Positions 44,750-54,699 of a stretch of 64,000 nucleotides of DNA are shown here, in pieces (position 1 is the first letter of the stretch; every line of letters begins with the position of its first letter). The stretch spans positions 46,085,854 to 46,149,853 of the forward strand of contig CM070520.1 of assembly GCA_036346375.1 (NCBI GenBank). The letters are read 5' to 3'. The DNA comes from Guadua angustifolia (Eukaryota; Streptophyta; Magnoliopsida; Poales; Poaceae). The translations under genes were made by a program, and so were the position numbers. The notes under the pieces are model-generated. The model was given only the letters and a program-made list of their open reading frames with translations, had not been told where the DNA came from and did no database searches.

Positions 44750-46051
44750 CAACAGGACCAGAAACTTTCCTCTTATTAAGCGAGCGCTGCCTCAATTGCT
44801 TCTTTTGACCCTATCTGAGCGCTTCTGGCACTCTGCTATGGACTTGGATTTGGATCCAATTTTTAGCAATTTTAGAGGCAAATATATGTCAACAATTGTA
44901 GTCTTTCTTTTATTTATTTCTCCTGTATCACTTCGGGGATATATCTATATTAATTTCTTCCAACTCCTCGTGATTTCCCTAGCGACGGAGTCTGGTGTTC
45001 GACTTCCCAAGTGGAATTGTCTTGCGCGCAAATATCTTTGGGTTATCATCTTCAGGATGGATCACTTCAAGAATGTTACTATCTCCAAGATGGCTCACTT
45101 CAGGGATTTTCTCAATATCAGGTTGAGCTTCTTCTACTATCACAGGTAGTGTTCTCATTTGGTCGGTTCTCTACTTCTGCGGACGTCTCTGCGGAATTGA
45201 GTCCCGTGCACCTGGAGGCCTCCCCCTCTTCTTATCATGAGGGTCAAGAGTAGGTTCAATATCCTTCTAGGGTATTTTGACTCTTTCAAGTGCATATACT
45301 ACAGGTATATGAGATCTTTTACTCCCTTATGACCAGTGAGGGCATTTGGCAGATTATTGTCTTATTTGTTGTAGATTATTATCCTTCGAACTCCAAGTTC
45401 GGTCTCTCTAGTGCGTGGATCTAAAGACTCGGCATTCTCTAATGTGGTACTTATCTCCCCCTAATGCCAAAAAATGTCTTTAGTACAATTAGCGTACCGA
45501 GCCGTGTATAGATCCCTTGTCATAGGCTCTAGGTATTTTAATAGATGACAGAGATTCATAACCTATGTGGATCCTCAACTTTTGGCGAGGTCCTATGGTT
45601 GTACATTGTGGTGGAGAGATTGGCATGTATACAATACAGCCAGGTTTTCGCAGATGGGAAATACTTAATTCTTTTTCACGCACTATCTGCAACGGGAAAA
45701 TTTCATGATGTGCAGTTAGACTGAGTTGAATTATTACCGCAGTATGCAGCACTGCATGGCCCCAACAACTAGTGGGACGCCAACTATTCTGCAGGAGTGG
45801 CTAAACAATATAATAAGTTTATTCTTTTAATATAATGACTCTGCAAGGCCATTTTGAGTGGACATTAGGTACGAGATGCCCTACATTAATTATCAGAGCC
45901 TTATAATAATCATTAAATGCTTTGAGATGAATTTGCCAGCATTGTCCATTTGAATAGACTTGATCCTTTCTTGTGGAAAGTAGGCTCTTAACTTAATAAT
46001 TTAGGCAATTAATTTTGGTAAAAGCATAGATAAGAGACCTAGATTCCCATA
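44750..46051 (-). pseudogene. Copia integrase remnant (element 2)
   Basis: Heavily decayed. The clearest part (45752-45489) carries the integrase C-terminal motif GCIVYMPISPPQCTTIGPRQ with RIHIGYESLSSIK, typical of copia. The catalytic residues could not be placed with confidence. Confidence 0.65.
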
Positions 46052-46247
46052 TAGTAGAAGCATCTATCAGTACCAGAAAATTTCTTAGAAGGAGTCCTAC
46101 AGGGACTGAACAGGTCCACAGATATCACTTTGAATTTTCTCCAAGAAATTCAGTGATTCTTCCCTAACATTTTAGGTAAGAAGATTTAAGAATAAACTTT
46201 TCTTTTAGTGCAATCAGGGCATAAGAAAACTTCAGGTCTAGGAAAGT
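46052..46247 (-). repeat. Left copy of ~195-bp direct repeat flanking the gypsy fragment
   Basis: Copia-derived sequence from TAGTAGAAGCATCTATC to TCAGGTCTAGGAAAGT, repeated in the same orientation at 48410-48603 with a handful of differences. The sister copia element has this segment once (about 55915-56115), so the second copy arose with the insertion. Confidence 0.9.
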
Positions 46248-46250
46248 TTT

Positions 46251-48409
46251 TGTCACTCATTTTCTGGGGGGATTACGGGAAGAGATACGAGCTGCTATTG
46301 TCCTGCACAATCCGGCTGATATGGATACGGCGATAGCCTTGGCTTTGATTCAAGAGGAAGAATTGGCCCGGAGAAAGAAATGGTTTCCGAAGTCTGAATC
46401 GAAGGAGTTATTGCGGGGTGGCGGAAAATATTTTGACAAGTTTCACACATCAAACAAAGTTGAAGAGGGCAAGAAGATAGAAGAACCTCGGAAGACATAC
46501 AGTGGTCGATCAGATGACAAATTGGAGGCATTGCGTCTGTATCGTAAAACCAATGGCCTATGTTTTACATGTGGTGAGAAATGGAGCAAGGTTCATAAGT
46601 GCCCAGACCGAGTACCTCTCCATGTCATTGAAGAGCTGCTTGAAGTGCTGCAACTCCAAGCCGAACCAGATGAGCCATTTACAGAAGAGTCTGATCGACA
46701 AGATGAAGAGTTGTTGCTTGTGTCTGACACTTCAGGACGTCCTCGACAACTTCGTCGCACGTTACGTCTCCATGGTCAGATCGGTAAGCAGGAGATACTG
46801 ATTCTGGTTGACTCAGGCAGTACCTATTCTTTTATCAGCGAAGACTTGTTGAGTAGGGTACACCTTCCAACAAAGAGTATTCAGCCACTGAAGTTAATCA
46901 TTGCTGATGGTCGGGTGATGGAATGTAATACCATCGTACCGTCGCTCTCCTGGTGGATCCAAGGACACTCGTTTACGCAAGATACTCGAGTGTTAGCGCT
47001 GGGTCAATACGATATGATTTTAGGGGCTGATTGGCTAGAAGAACACAGTCCCATGTGGGTTCATTGGAAGCATCGCTGCATTAAGTTTACTCATAATCAA
47101 CGTCGGATCATGCTGCAAGGAATTCGAGATGATGTCCCTGAGAGTAAACATATTGGTGCCAAGCAATTGGGGGGATTACTGCGACGTGGTGCAGTTACTC
47201 ATCTGGTGCAATTGCAATAGCATATCGATCAGGCCTTCAGTGCTGAATCAGAGGAGACCGTTCCACCTGCATTGGCGCCAGTGTTACAAGAGTTTCACCA
47301 TCTATTTCAAGACTCTGTACAGTTACCTCCCCGACGACAATTTGACCACAGGATACCTCTCATTCCAGGTGCTCAGCCGGTCAATGTCAGGCCGTATCGG
47401 TATACACCACAACAGAAAGATGAGATTGAGCATCAAATTGCACACATGCTGTCCACAGGAGTCATCCAACAGAGCTCGAGTTCTTTTGCCTCTCCAGTCT
47501 TGTTGGTGAAGAAGAAGAGTGGCTCTTGGCGTTTTTGTGTCGACTATCGCCAACTCAACGCTATTACGGTCAAAAACAAACATCCTTTACCAATCATTGA
47601 TGAATTATTGGATGAGCTTGCTGGCGCCCGTTGGTTTACCAAACTTGATCTCTGTTCGGGATATCATCAAATTCGTCTTGCCGTGGGAGAGGAGTACAAG
47701 ACTGCCTTTCGCACTCACCAGGGACTCTATGAGTTCCGTGTCATGCCTTTTGGCCTTACTAATGCGCCGGCAACGTTCCAAGGTGTCATGAATCAAATTT
47801 TTGCTCCCTTCATGCGTCGCTTTGTGCTCGTGTTTATGGATGACATCTTGATATACAGTGGCACCCGGGTGGATCATGTCACTCATCTCAGACAAGTGTT
47901 TCAGGTCTTGGATCAACAAAAGCTGTTTATCAAGAAGGACAAATGTTCTTTTGGCCAGCAGTGTTTAGAATATCTGGGTCATCTCATTTCTTCATCAGGT
48001 GTCTCTACTGATCCCAAAAAGGTCCAGGCCGTCCTTCAATGGCCGGTGCCCACAACTGTCAGAGAATTACGTGGCTTCCTCGGCTTGGCAGGATATTACA
48101 GAAAGTTTATTCGCCATTATGGTGTTATTTGCAAGCCTCTCACCGGTTGTTACAAAAGGGCATCATTTTCTAGTGGACACCTGAAACTGAAATTGCTTTT
48201 CCGAGTTACAGACTGCATTGGTTCAGGCCCCAGTGTTGGCCTTACCTAATTTTACTAAACCCTTCGTTTTGGAGACAGATGCCAGTAATATCGGCATTGG
48301 CGCTGTGCTGATGCAAGAGGGCCACCCATAGCATTCTTGAGCAAATCTTTGAGTTACAAGAATCAAGCTCGGTCCACATATGAGGAGTGTATGGCGATCC
48401 TGTTGGTGG
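46251..48409 (+). pseudogene. Ty3/gypsy gag-protease-RT fragment without LTRs
   Basis: One frame from about 46261 to 48220, broken by a single in-frame TAG (47218-47220). In order: gag C-terminus (ending in an ALALIQEEELARRKKW block); zinc knuckle CFTCGEKWSKVHKC of the C-x2-C-x7-H-x-C type; aspartic protease ILVDSGSTYSFI; RT with LLVKKKSGSWRFCVDYRQLN, WFTKLDLCSGYHQIRL, the catalytic FMDDILIYS (YxDD family) and KCSFGQQCLEYLGHLIS; then RNase H (NFTKPFVLETDASNIGIGAV) after a frameshift near 48.22 kb. Knuckle and RT style fit a chromovirus-like gypsy lineage. The fragment starts and stops abruptly inside the protein, has no LTR and runs opposite to the host copia. It is well preserved compared with its surroundings. 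Confidence 0.92.
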
Positions 48410-48603
48410 TAGTAGAAGCATCTATCGATGCCGGAAAATTTCTTAGAAGGAGTCCTGAGGGACTAGCAGTCCACGAGATATCACTTTGAATTTTCTCCAA
48501 GAAATTCAGTGATTCTTCCCTAACATTTTAGGTAAGAAGATTTAAGAATAAACTTTTCTTTTAGTGCAATCAGGGCATAAGAAAACTTCAGGTCTAGGAA
48601 AGT
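48410..48603 (-). repeat. Right copy of ~195-bp direct repeat flanking the gypsy fragment
   Basis: Matches 46052-46247. The two copies differ by several substitutions and small indels, mainly around GATGCCGG and GAGGGACTAGCAG. Confidence 0.9.
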
Positions 48604-48938
48604 CTTTACACTATGGCCAGCAGAATTATAATTATTCTTCTCCTCATATTCAACCCAGGATGACCCAGATGATCATGCCAGATCTTAAATATTTCTGGGG
48701 TTTTAACTATGGTTTTCATCGCAACATAAACTTCTGGTTTTCATTGCAACATACATAGCATAGCATGATTAAATAAATTTCCTAGGAAAATCACACTTTA
48801 TTAAATTTGACTAATAATCGCTCAACAGGAGCGTAGACCATTATTCATTCAGGAACACAAAGACTAAGCTGATAAATGAGGCTCTTAAGGAGTCTCTAAA
48901 GGATAATGCGACATCGACTCTAAAGGAATACTGGGAGA

Positions 48939-49995
48939 CTATTCCATATCTCCATATAAATCATTTATATCGTCCTTTTGGGACTTGTCTTTATTCTTCT
49001 GGAATTCTTTCAGCTCATCCCCAACTAGATCATCCTCCAATTCCATTTTATTGTCAACAACAGGTTGAGAAGTGAAATACGCCTCCGACTTATTCCCTTG
49101 ATTCTTCTGGAATCTCCCAGTGGATTTCATGTACAATTCCACCAAATGCTTTGGGGTGCGACATGTACGAGACCAATGACCAGTACATCCACACTTATAG
49201 CATGGTTGTTTAGGATCAGCATATTATTTGTTGGTCCTTTCTTCTGGAAACGACCTGATCCATTTTCTTTTATTTTCCACTAGATTTACCTCTTCCTTTA
49301 TGATTTTTTTCATTCTTCCATTTATCCCCTTTCTGTTTTTGGCCCTTTCTGCGACCTCGGCTATTGCTAGCCTGCTGAACGCTTGCATGTGCTTCAGGCA
49401 ATGCATGACTCCCACTAGGTAGGACTTGATGATTCTTCATTAGAAGTTCATCGTGCTTTTTTGCTTCTAGCAGAACACATATCAGCTCAGAGTACTTCTT
49501 GTACTTTGCATGATGATACTGTTGTTGCAGTATCCTCATGTTGGGGTGGAATGTGCACAAAGTTTTGTCAATCTTTTAAACACGTGATCTTACGGTCACA
49601 AAATGCTAGTTTTGCAACAATCTTGTGCATGGCGAGTTATCTGTTACCCTTGACTTAAAATCTTGGAAGTGATGGAGGGTCCATTCACGTTGTGCTTCTA
49701 GCAACAGAACCGACCTTTGCTGGTTATATCGTTCCTTCAGGGAATTCCATAGAGCCAGCGGGTCCTCCTCCATCAAATATTCGACCTTTAGGTCCGCATG
49801 GAGATGGTGCCTCAGGAAGTGCAAAGCTGCGCACTTAGTGGTTTCAAGGAGAGCCAGAGCACCAGCCTCAGGCAGGGAAATTGTGGCTCCAAGAGATCGG
49901 ACTGTCAAGTTGATCTTGGCATCCATTGCCCAAGTGAGGTAGTTGCTGCCATCCAGGGCAAGCCCATCAAATTCTTTCTTTGTGATGTCAGACAT
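48939..49995 (-). pseudogene. Copia gag remnant (element 2)
   Basis: Begins at a minus-strand ATG at 49995 with SDITKKEFDGLALDGSNYL and TWAMDAKINLTV, then LKERYNQQRSVLLLEAQREW, a typical copia gag. The frame changes near 49.6 kb. A basic region follows and then a complete CCHC knuckle, CYKCGCTGHWSRTC, encoded at about 49157-49198. An acidic tail is at 49145-48939. Gag would form the particle; this copy is frameshifted. Confidence 0.88.
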
Positions 49996-51569
49996 ATCCT
50001 ATATGCATACAAAATGGGGATTTTACTTCAGGTAAAATATTGTTTGCATGCCTTGCTATTGAATCAATAAAGTATGGTCTATATCTATTCAACAGATAAT
50101 TATCATAGATTTTTCAGGATTTTACTAGCATTTTATAATAAGCAATTTTCAGAATTACTAATTAACATAAGGATAAATTTCAACGTGAAATAAACTTGGT
50201 ATAATGCTAATTACATCTTATGTAATCCTTGTTGGTTGGGTATGAAAACATATAATGAATGCCTCCGTCAACATGATTCTTGGCCAGACCAACCCGCCCC
50301 GAGGGCTCACATGAGGGAGGGAGTACTTCCCGATTTCGGACGCCAATTAAGAAACCTAGCCTCATGTGTGTTTTCCTTAGACACCAATTATCATGTATTC
50401 GTTCCTTCAAAACTAAATCGAAACCCAACCGCTTATGCATTCAAGTGCAAAACCGTTTTGATAGCTTGATTATTTCCATAATTTTCTAGTATTTTTGTTA
50501 ATTACTAAGCAATTTTCAGAATTACTTAATAATAGAAGAATAGATATTCTCCACATATTAAATCATGGCGTAAAGCTAGAAAATAAAACTCGAGCATGGA
50601 ACTTCCAGAATGTGCTGAATACTAATTTTATCAAAATTTATGGAAACCCATAACCTAGATAATATATTTCCTTAGGTTTAGCAGCAATTTCCAAGATTTA
50701 TTGGTTAATTCAACAGTGTATATATATTTTCAGCGGGTGGGCCATACGATCTGCGGGCCGTATGACCCATCAGTCCAAAAGGGACACTCGTCACGTGGCC
50801 TCAAAGGCCCGATTTACCTTAAACCAAAAGAAAAGGAAAAACCCATAACCTACAAGGCCCATGCGCTTTAATAGTTCAGCTCCAACCCTAGCCACCATAC
50901 TAATCTACCGCCGCCATTCGGGCGTGGAGGGTTTTGGCGGAAGCAGGCGACTTCGGGCGCGGAGGGTTTTGGCCGAGGAAACTTGGCCTTTGGACGCGAT
51001 GGGCTCAGCGTCGGTGCTGCCGGACACGGTGAAGGCCAGCGGGCTCGGCTGCGCGCTCGGCCGGGGGCAACTTCGGGTGCAGCGAGCTCGGCGGCGGCTC
51101 GGTCGGGTGCAACTTCGGGTGGTGACCGGCGCGGCCGATGGCGGTACGGCTAAGGTGGCGCGAACCGACGGCGACACGGCTGCGGGGCGTCGACCAGCGC
51201 AAGATGGAGCAGCGGCTGATGTTTAACTTAATTTTGTTTCTTTCGATCTGATGAACAGGGAATATCACATACATTGTTTGCCATTATCTCTGGTTAATCT
51301 GATGACCTGTAGGATTAAAATTTCGATCTACTAAATTCAATCGCGATTCAATCGACTGTGCCAATCTGTTATCTTGATTCGTCCTGCAGAGGAAATTCTG
51401 TAGGCTATCGCATAGGATAGAGTTGCGTAGGACTTTTCGGCAATTCAAGTGGGTGTCAGCGTGATGGCGAGTTGATTGCAGATTGGATCGAGCGATCAAT
51501 CGCCAGTAGTAGTCGTTCGTTCGTCGTCGACAATCCTCCTCCTTGTGGTAGAGACTCGTGCTGATAATG
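49996..51569 (-). other. Copia leader region (element 2)
   Basis: AT-rich 50.0-50.7 kb, then GC-rich 50.86-51.22 kb in which two overlapping-frame repeats of GGCG(C/T)GGAGGGTTTTGGC occur, then sequence up to the primer site. The phrase AAAACCCATAACCTAGA(T/A)AA is shared with the sister element (about 58430). Open frames in the GC-rich part show no domain. Confidence 0.6.
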
Positions 51570-51804
51570 TGTTGTAAAACGTCATCGAACGCCAATGATC
51601 AATCACCCGATGTAGATGCAATCATAGGGCAAGAGCAATAGACACACAATGTAAGGGTGGAATTCTCTCTCGCTTTATTCATTCAATCAGTTTACAATGA
51701 GGGGGCATCCGATATATATAGTGGTATAAGAGAGGAGTTCGGATTCGACCACATCAAAAGAGATAGAGTCTGAGCGGATCGTTCGGAGATCTTATCTCAT
51801 AATA
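51570..51804 (-). repeat. Copia 5' LTR (235 bp)
   Basis: Plus strand runs from TGTTGTAAAACGTCATCGAA to CTTATCTCATAATA. The adjoining inside sequence on the minus strand, ATTATCAGCACGAGTC, is the probable primer site. Confidence 0.9.
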
Positions 51805-51809
51805 TTAAC

Positions 51810-52432
51810 TAGGGTGCAAGCGGATCGGATCTGAGCCAGTTTACGCTCATTCCGTATCCTATTCCAAATTTTTCTCGGATATAGAATCGGATACGGAGAC
51901 GGATGCCGGATGAATCTGAATACTGATTACCGATTATTGAATCGAGGCGAATACTGATCGTTCGGATCACGGTTAGTCTCGATTCTGAATAGTTAGTCGG
52001 ATAATGCGTGAAAGCAGAAACTACATATGTCGCGCATATTAAATACACAAAACTTTACTAGAACCTTGGAGACATATAAGTGTTTCAAATTCAATAATAG
52101 TTGCCTTCTCTATATAAGAATAATATGCAGCCAAGTATAATTCCAATCAACATATGAACTTATATGATGTAGAATGTTTATGTTTATCGGATCTGTTATC
52201 GGATATCTATTGCACTCATTTACACTGATATTTTTTGGATATCTCGGATATGCGGATATGGATCGGATACGGATCGGATACTTCTCTTCCCATATCTTAC
52301 CCCATATTTTTTTCGGATAGGCAGATTTGAATCCGGATCGAATCCGGATATCATTTTTTCGGATTCGAATCGGATTTTAAACGAATTTGGTCTTCGGTCG
52401 GTCGGAAATTATCTGCTCCGTTTGCACCCCTA
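51810..52432. mobile_element. hAT-like non-autonomous element with perfect 8-bp target duplication
   Basis: Starts TAGGGTGCAAGCGGATCGG and ends CCGTTTGCACCCCTA, an imperfect inverted repeat of the TAGGGGTGCAAACGGA type. It is flanked by ATATTAAC at 51802-51809 and 52433-52440. The body is full of CGGATA(C/T)GGATCGGATA-like words on both strands. The target site spans the copia LTR end and its TTAAC duplication, so it inserted after the copia element. No coding sequence. Confidence 0.88.
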
Positions 52433-52440
52433 ATATTAAC

Positions 52441-52618
52441 AACTCTTTTCTCGGACCATTTCCAAGAACTTTCGCCGTCACGAAAGTGATGCTACAATTA
52501 GTAGCTGGGCCCCTGGCCCATAAGATATTTGAGACTATGCGAGCCGTTTTATTTCTTCTGAACAACTTCTAGCTGTCGCTTGCTTATTTTCAATGGTCCT
52601 ATTGTTAACGTAAGCATT
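52441..52618. other. Short spacer, no gene
   Basis: Unique-looking sequence between the hAT-like element and the next copia LTR. No feature supported. Confidence 0.5.
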
Positions 52619-52855
52619 GTTTTAAACGTAGTCGTTCACCCACGATCAATCACAGAGTTGTCGTCGCAATCACAACAACAAGAACAAAGGGACACACGAT
52701 ATAGGGTGGAATTCTCTCTCATTTTATTAGATTAATTGTTTACAATGGGGAACACCCGATATATATAGCAATATGAGAGAAGAGTTCGGATTCGCCCACA
52801 CCATAAAGAGATAGAGTCCTAAACGGATATGGTTAGGTTTGCTTATCTCATAACA
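52619..52855 (-). repeat. Copia 3' LTR of element 3 (237 bp)
   Basis: Collinear with 42759-42998 (shared GGGTGGAATTCTCTCTC and CCGATATATATAG). It keeps the canonical TG...CA termini. An adjoining purine tract (minus-strand CTAAGGGGAG) is at 52856-52865. Confidence 0.88.
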
Positions 52856-53096
52856 CTCCCCTTAGGCGAATACCACGTAATGCATATGTCTCGTTAAAAA
52901 CTCCACTCAAAAACTCAGTGGGAAAAAGGAGATGGAGAAAAGAGTAATTGTACTCGCACTTTATGTTGCACTAGTTGCCTCATTAAAAACCTTCATATAA
53001 GAAAACTTCAGGAAAACTCACAAAAGGGGAAAAGAGTACAACTTATAACCTTTCGGGTTTTATTATGATTTTTAGGATCACAGTAAGGGTTATGGT

Positions 53097-54596
53097 TCAA
53101 GGGTATTCTCCCCCTGAACTTTGCATCTTACTAAGTTTTCTCATTCCAATGTCTTTAACACATCTTTGAAATGTGGATTTAGGCAAGGGCTTAATGAATA
53201 AATCTGCAAGATTTTCACATGACTTAATTTGCAAGATCTTTATCTCACCGCTCTTCTGGAGTTCGCGAGGATAGAATAACTTAGGAGCAATATGCTTCGT
53301 GATGTTGTTCTTTATATAACCCAATTACATTTGTACAACACAAGCAGAATTATCTTCGTAGATAATTGTGGGGGTATCAGCGGTGTTAAGGCCACATGAC
53401 TTTTGGATATGGTTAATCTGCATGCCACGACCAAACACATTCACGTGAGGCTTCATACAGGCTATAATCTCTGAGTGTTTGGTAGAAGTTGCTACCGAGT
53501 GCATTTACAAGACCAAGAAAGCAATTTGCTGCCATGAGAGAAGCACAAAACGATCTGTGATTTGGTGAGGGATCGAGGGCAGTGCTTGACATCAGTATAT
53601 ATCCACCATGGTCAAGTCTTACTTCTTCTGGAAAAACAACCCAAAATCTTGAGTACCTTGGAGGTATCTGAGTAAAGTCTTTACACTAGCCCAATATCTT
53701 CTGGTCGGGGCTGCACTATTTCTTGCTAGTAAATTCACTGTGAATGTGGTATCAGGCCTTGTACAATTCAGCAAGATACATGAGTGCTCCAATAGAACTT
53801 AAATATGGGACTTCAGGTCCTAAGACTTCCTCATTTTCCATCTTTGGTCTGAATGGGCCTTTATCCACTTCAAGGAATCTCACGGCCATAGGGGTTTTCA
53901 AAGGATGTGATTTATATATATCAAACCTCTCCAATACCTTCAGGGTATATGAAGACTGGTGAATAAGAATTCCTTCTGGGAAATGCTCTAGCTGCAGGCC
54001 TACGCAAAATTTTGGTTTTACCCAAATCTTTCATCTCAAACTTCGTCGTGAGGTAAACACTTGCTTCCCTTATCTCCTCTGTGGTTCCGATGATATTCAG
54101 ATCATCGACATATATTGAGATGATATAGAATCTATTCTGGGATTTCTTTATAAACACATAGGGACAATCATCATTATTGGAGTATCCCTTCTTCAGGAGG
54201 AACTTGCTAAGCCGGTTATACCATATTCTTCCCGACTGGTTTAATCTATATAGCGATCTCTTCATTTTGATCATACTATACATGTTGCAATTATTAGGAT
54301 TCAGAATTGTAACTCTTTCAGGGATTCTCATATAAATATTCGTATCCAACGACCCATATAAATATGCGGTCGTTACATCTATCAACTGCATTTAATACGA
54401 TTAAGCTTGCTGCCATCAATATTAAATTTCCGAACGTTATTCTACTCTTTACAAGAGAATCGATTCGGGTCTCTGCGTGAACCCTTGTGCTACAAGCCTC
54501 GCTTTCATATCTCACCACCTGGGTATTTTCCATTTCTCTTCTGGATGAAAAACCCATTTGATCCTGCAAGGAACAATTTAGGAGATGTTTGGTCAA
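53097..54596 (-). pseudogene. Copia RT/RNase H remnant (element 3)
   Basis: The longest open part (54391-53921) keeps VTTAYLYGSLDTNIYMRIPE, RSLYRLNQSGRIWYNRLSKF, GYSNNDDCPYVFIKKSQN and an intact catalytic IYVDDLNIIGT. It continues with FEMKDLGKTK and then loses frame. A second block (53934-53752) and an RNase H tail with ENLADLFIKPLPKSTF (53324-53097) follow. Not functional. Confidence 0.88.
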
Positions 54597-54699
54597 CAGG
54601 ACCAGAAACTTTTCTCTTATTAAGCGAGTGTTGCCTCGATTGCTTCTTTTGTTTGACCTTAGATGAGCGCTTCTGGTACTCTGCCATAGACTTTGATTC

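Larger units (their letters stand above)
42759..51804 (-). mobile_element. Ty1/copia retrotransposon with both LTRs and 5-bp target duplication
   Basis: LTRs at 42759-42998 and 51570-51804 on the minus strand are flanked by TTAAC at 42754-42758 and 51805-51809. The internal order on the minus strand is leader, gag with CCHC knuckle, integrase, RT, RNase H, polypurine tract. All coding domains are broken. A plus-strand gypsy fragment (46251-48409) interrupts the region upstream of the integrase C-terminus. A sister element of the same family lies at 52619-58605. Confidence 0.9.

Noticed and set aside
46052..48603. The ~195-bp flanking repeats as LTRs of the gypsy fragment
   Set aside because: They match copia internal sequence in the sister element, lack TG...CA ends and have no primer site next to them.
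50861..51226. 121-codon Gly/Arg-rich open frame
   Set aside because: It lies between the copia 5' LTR and gag, in a GC-rich leader with overlapping frames on the other strand. No domain.
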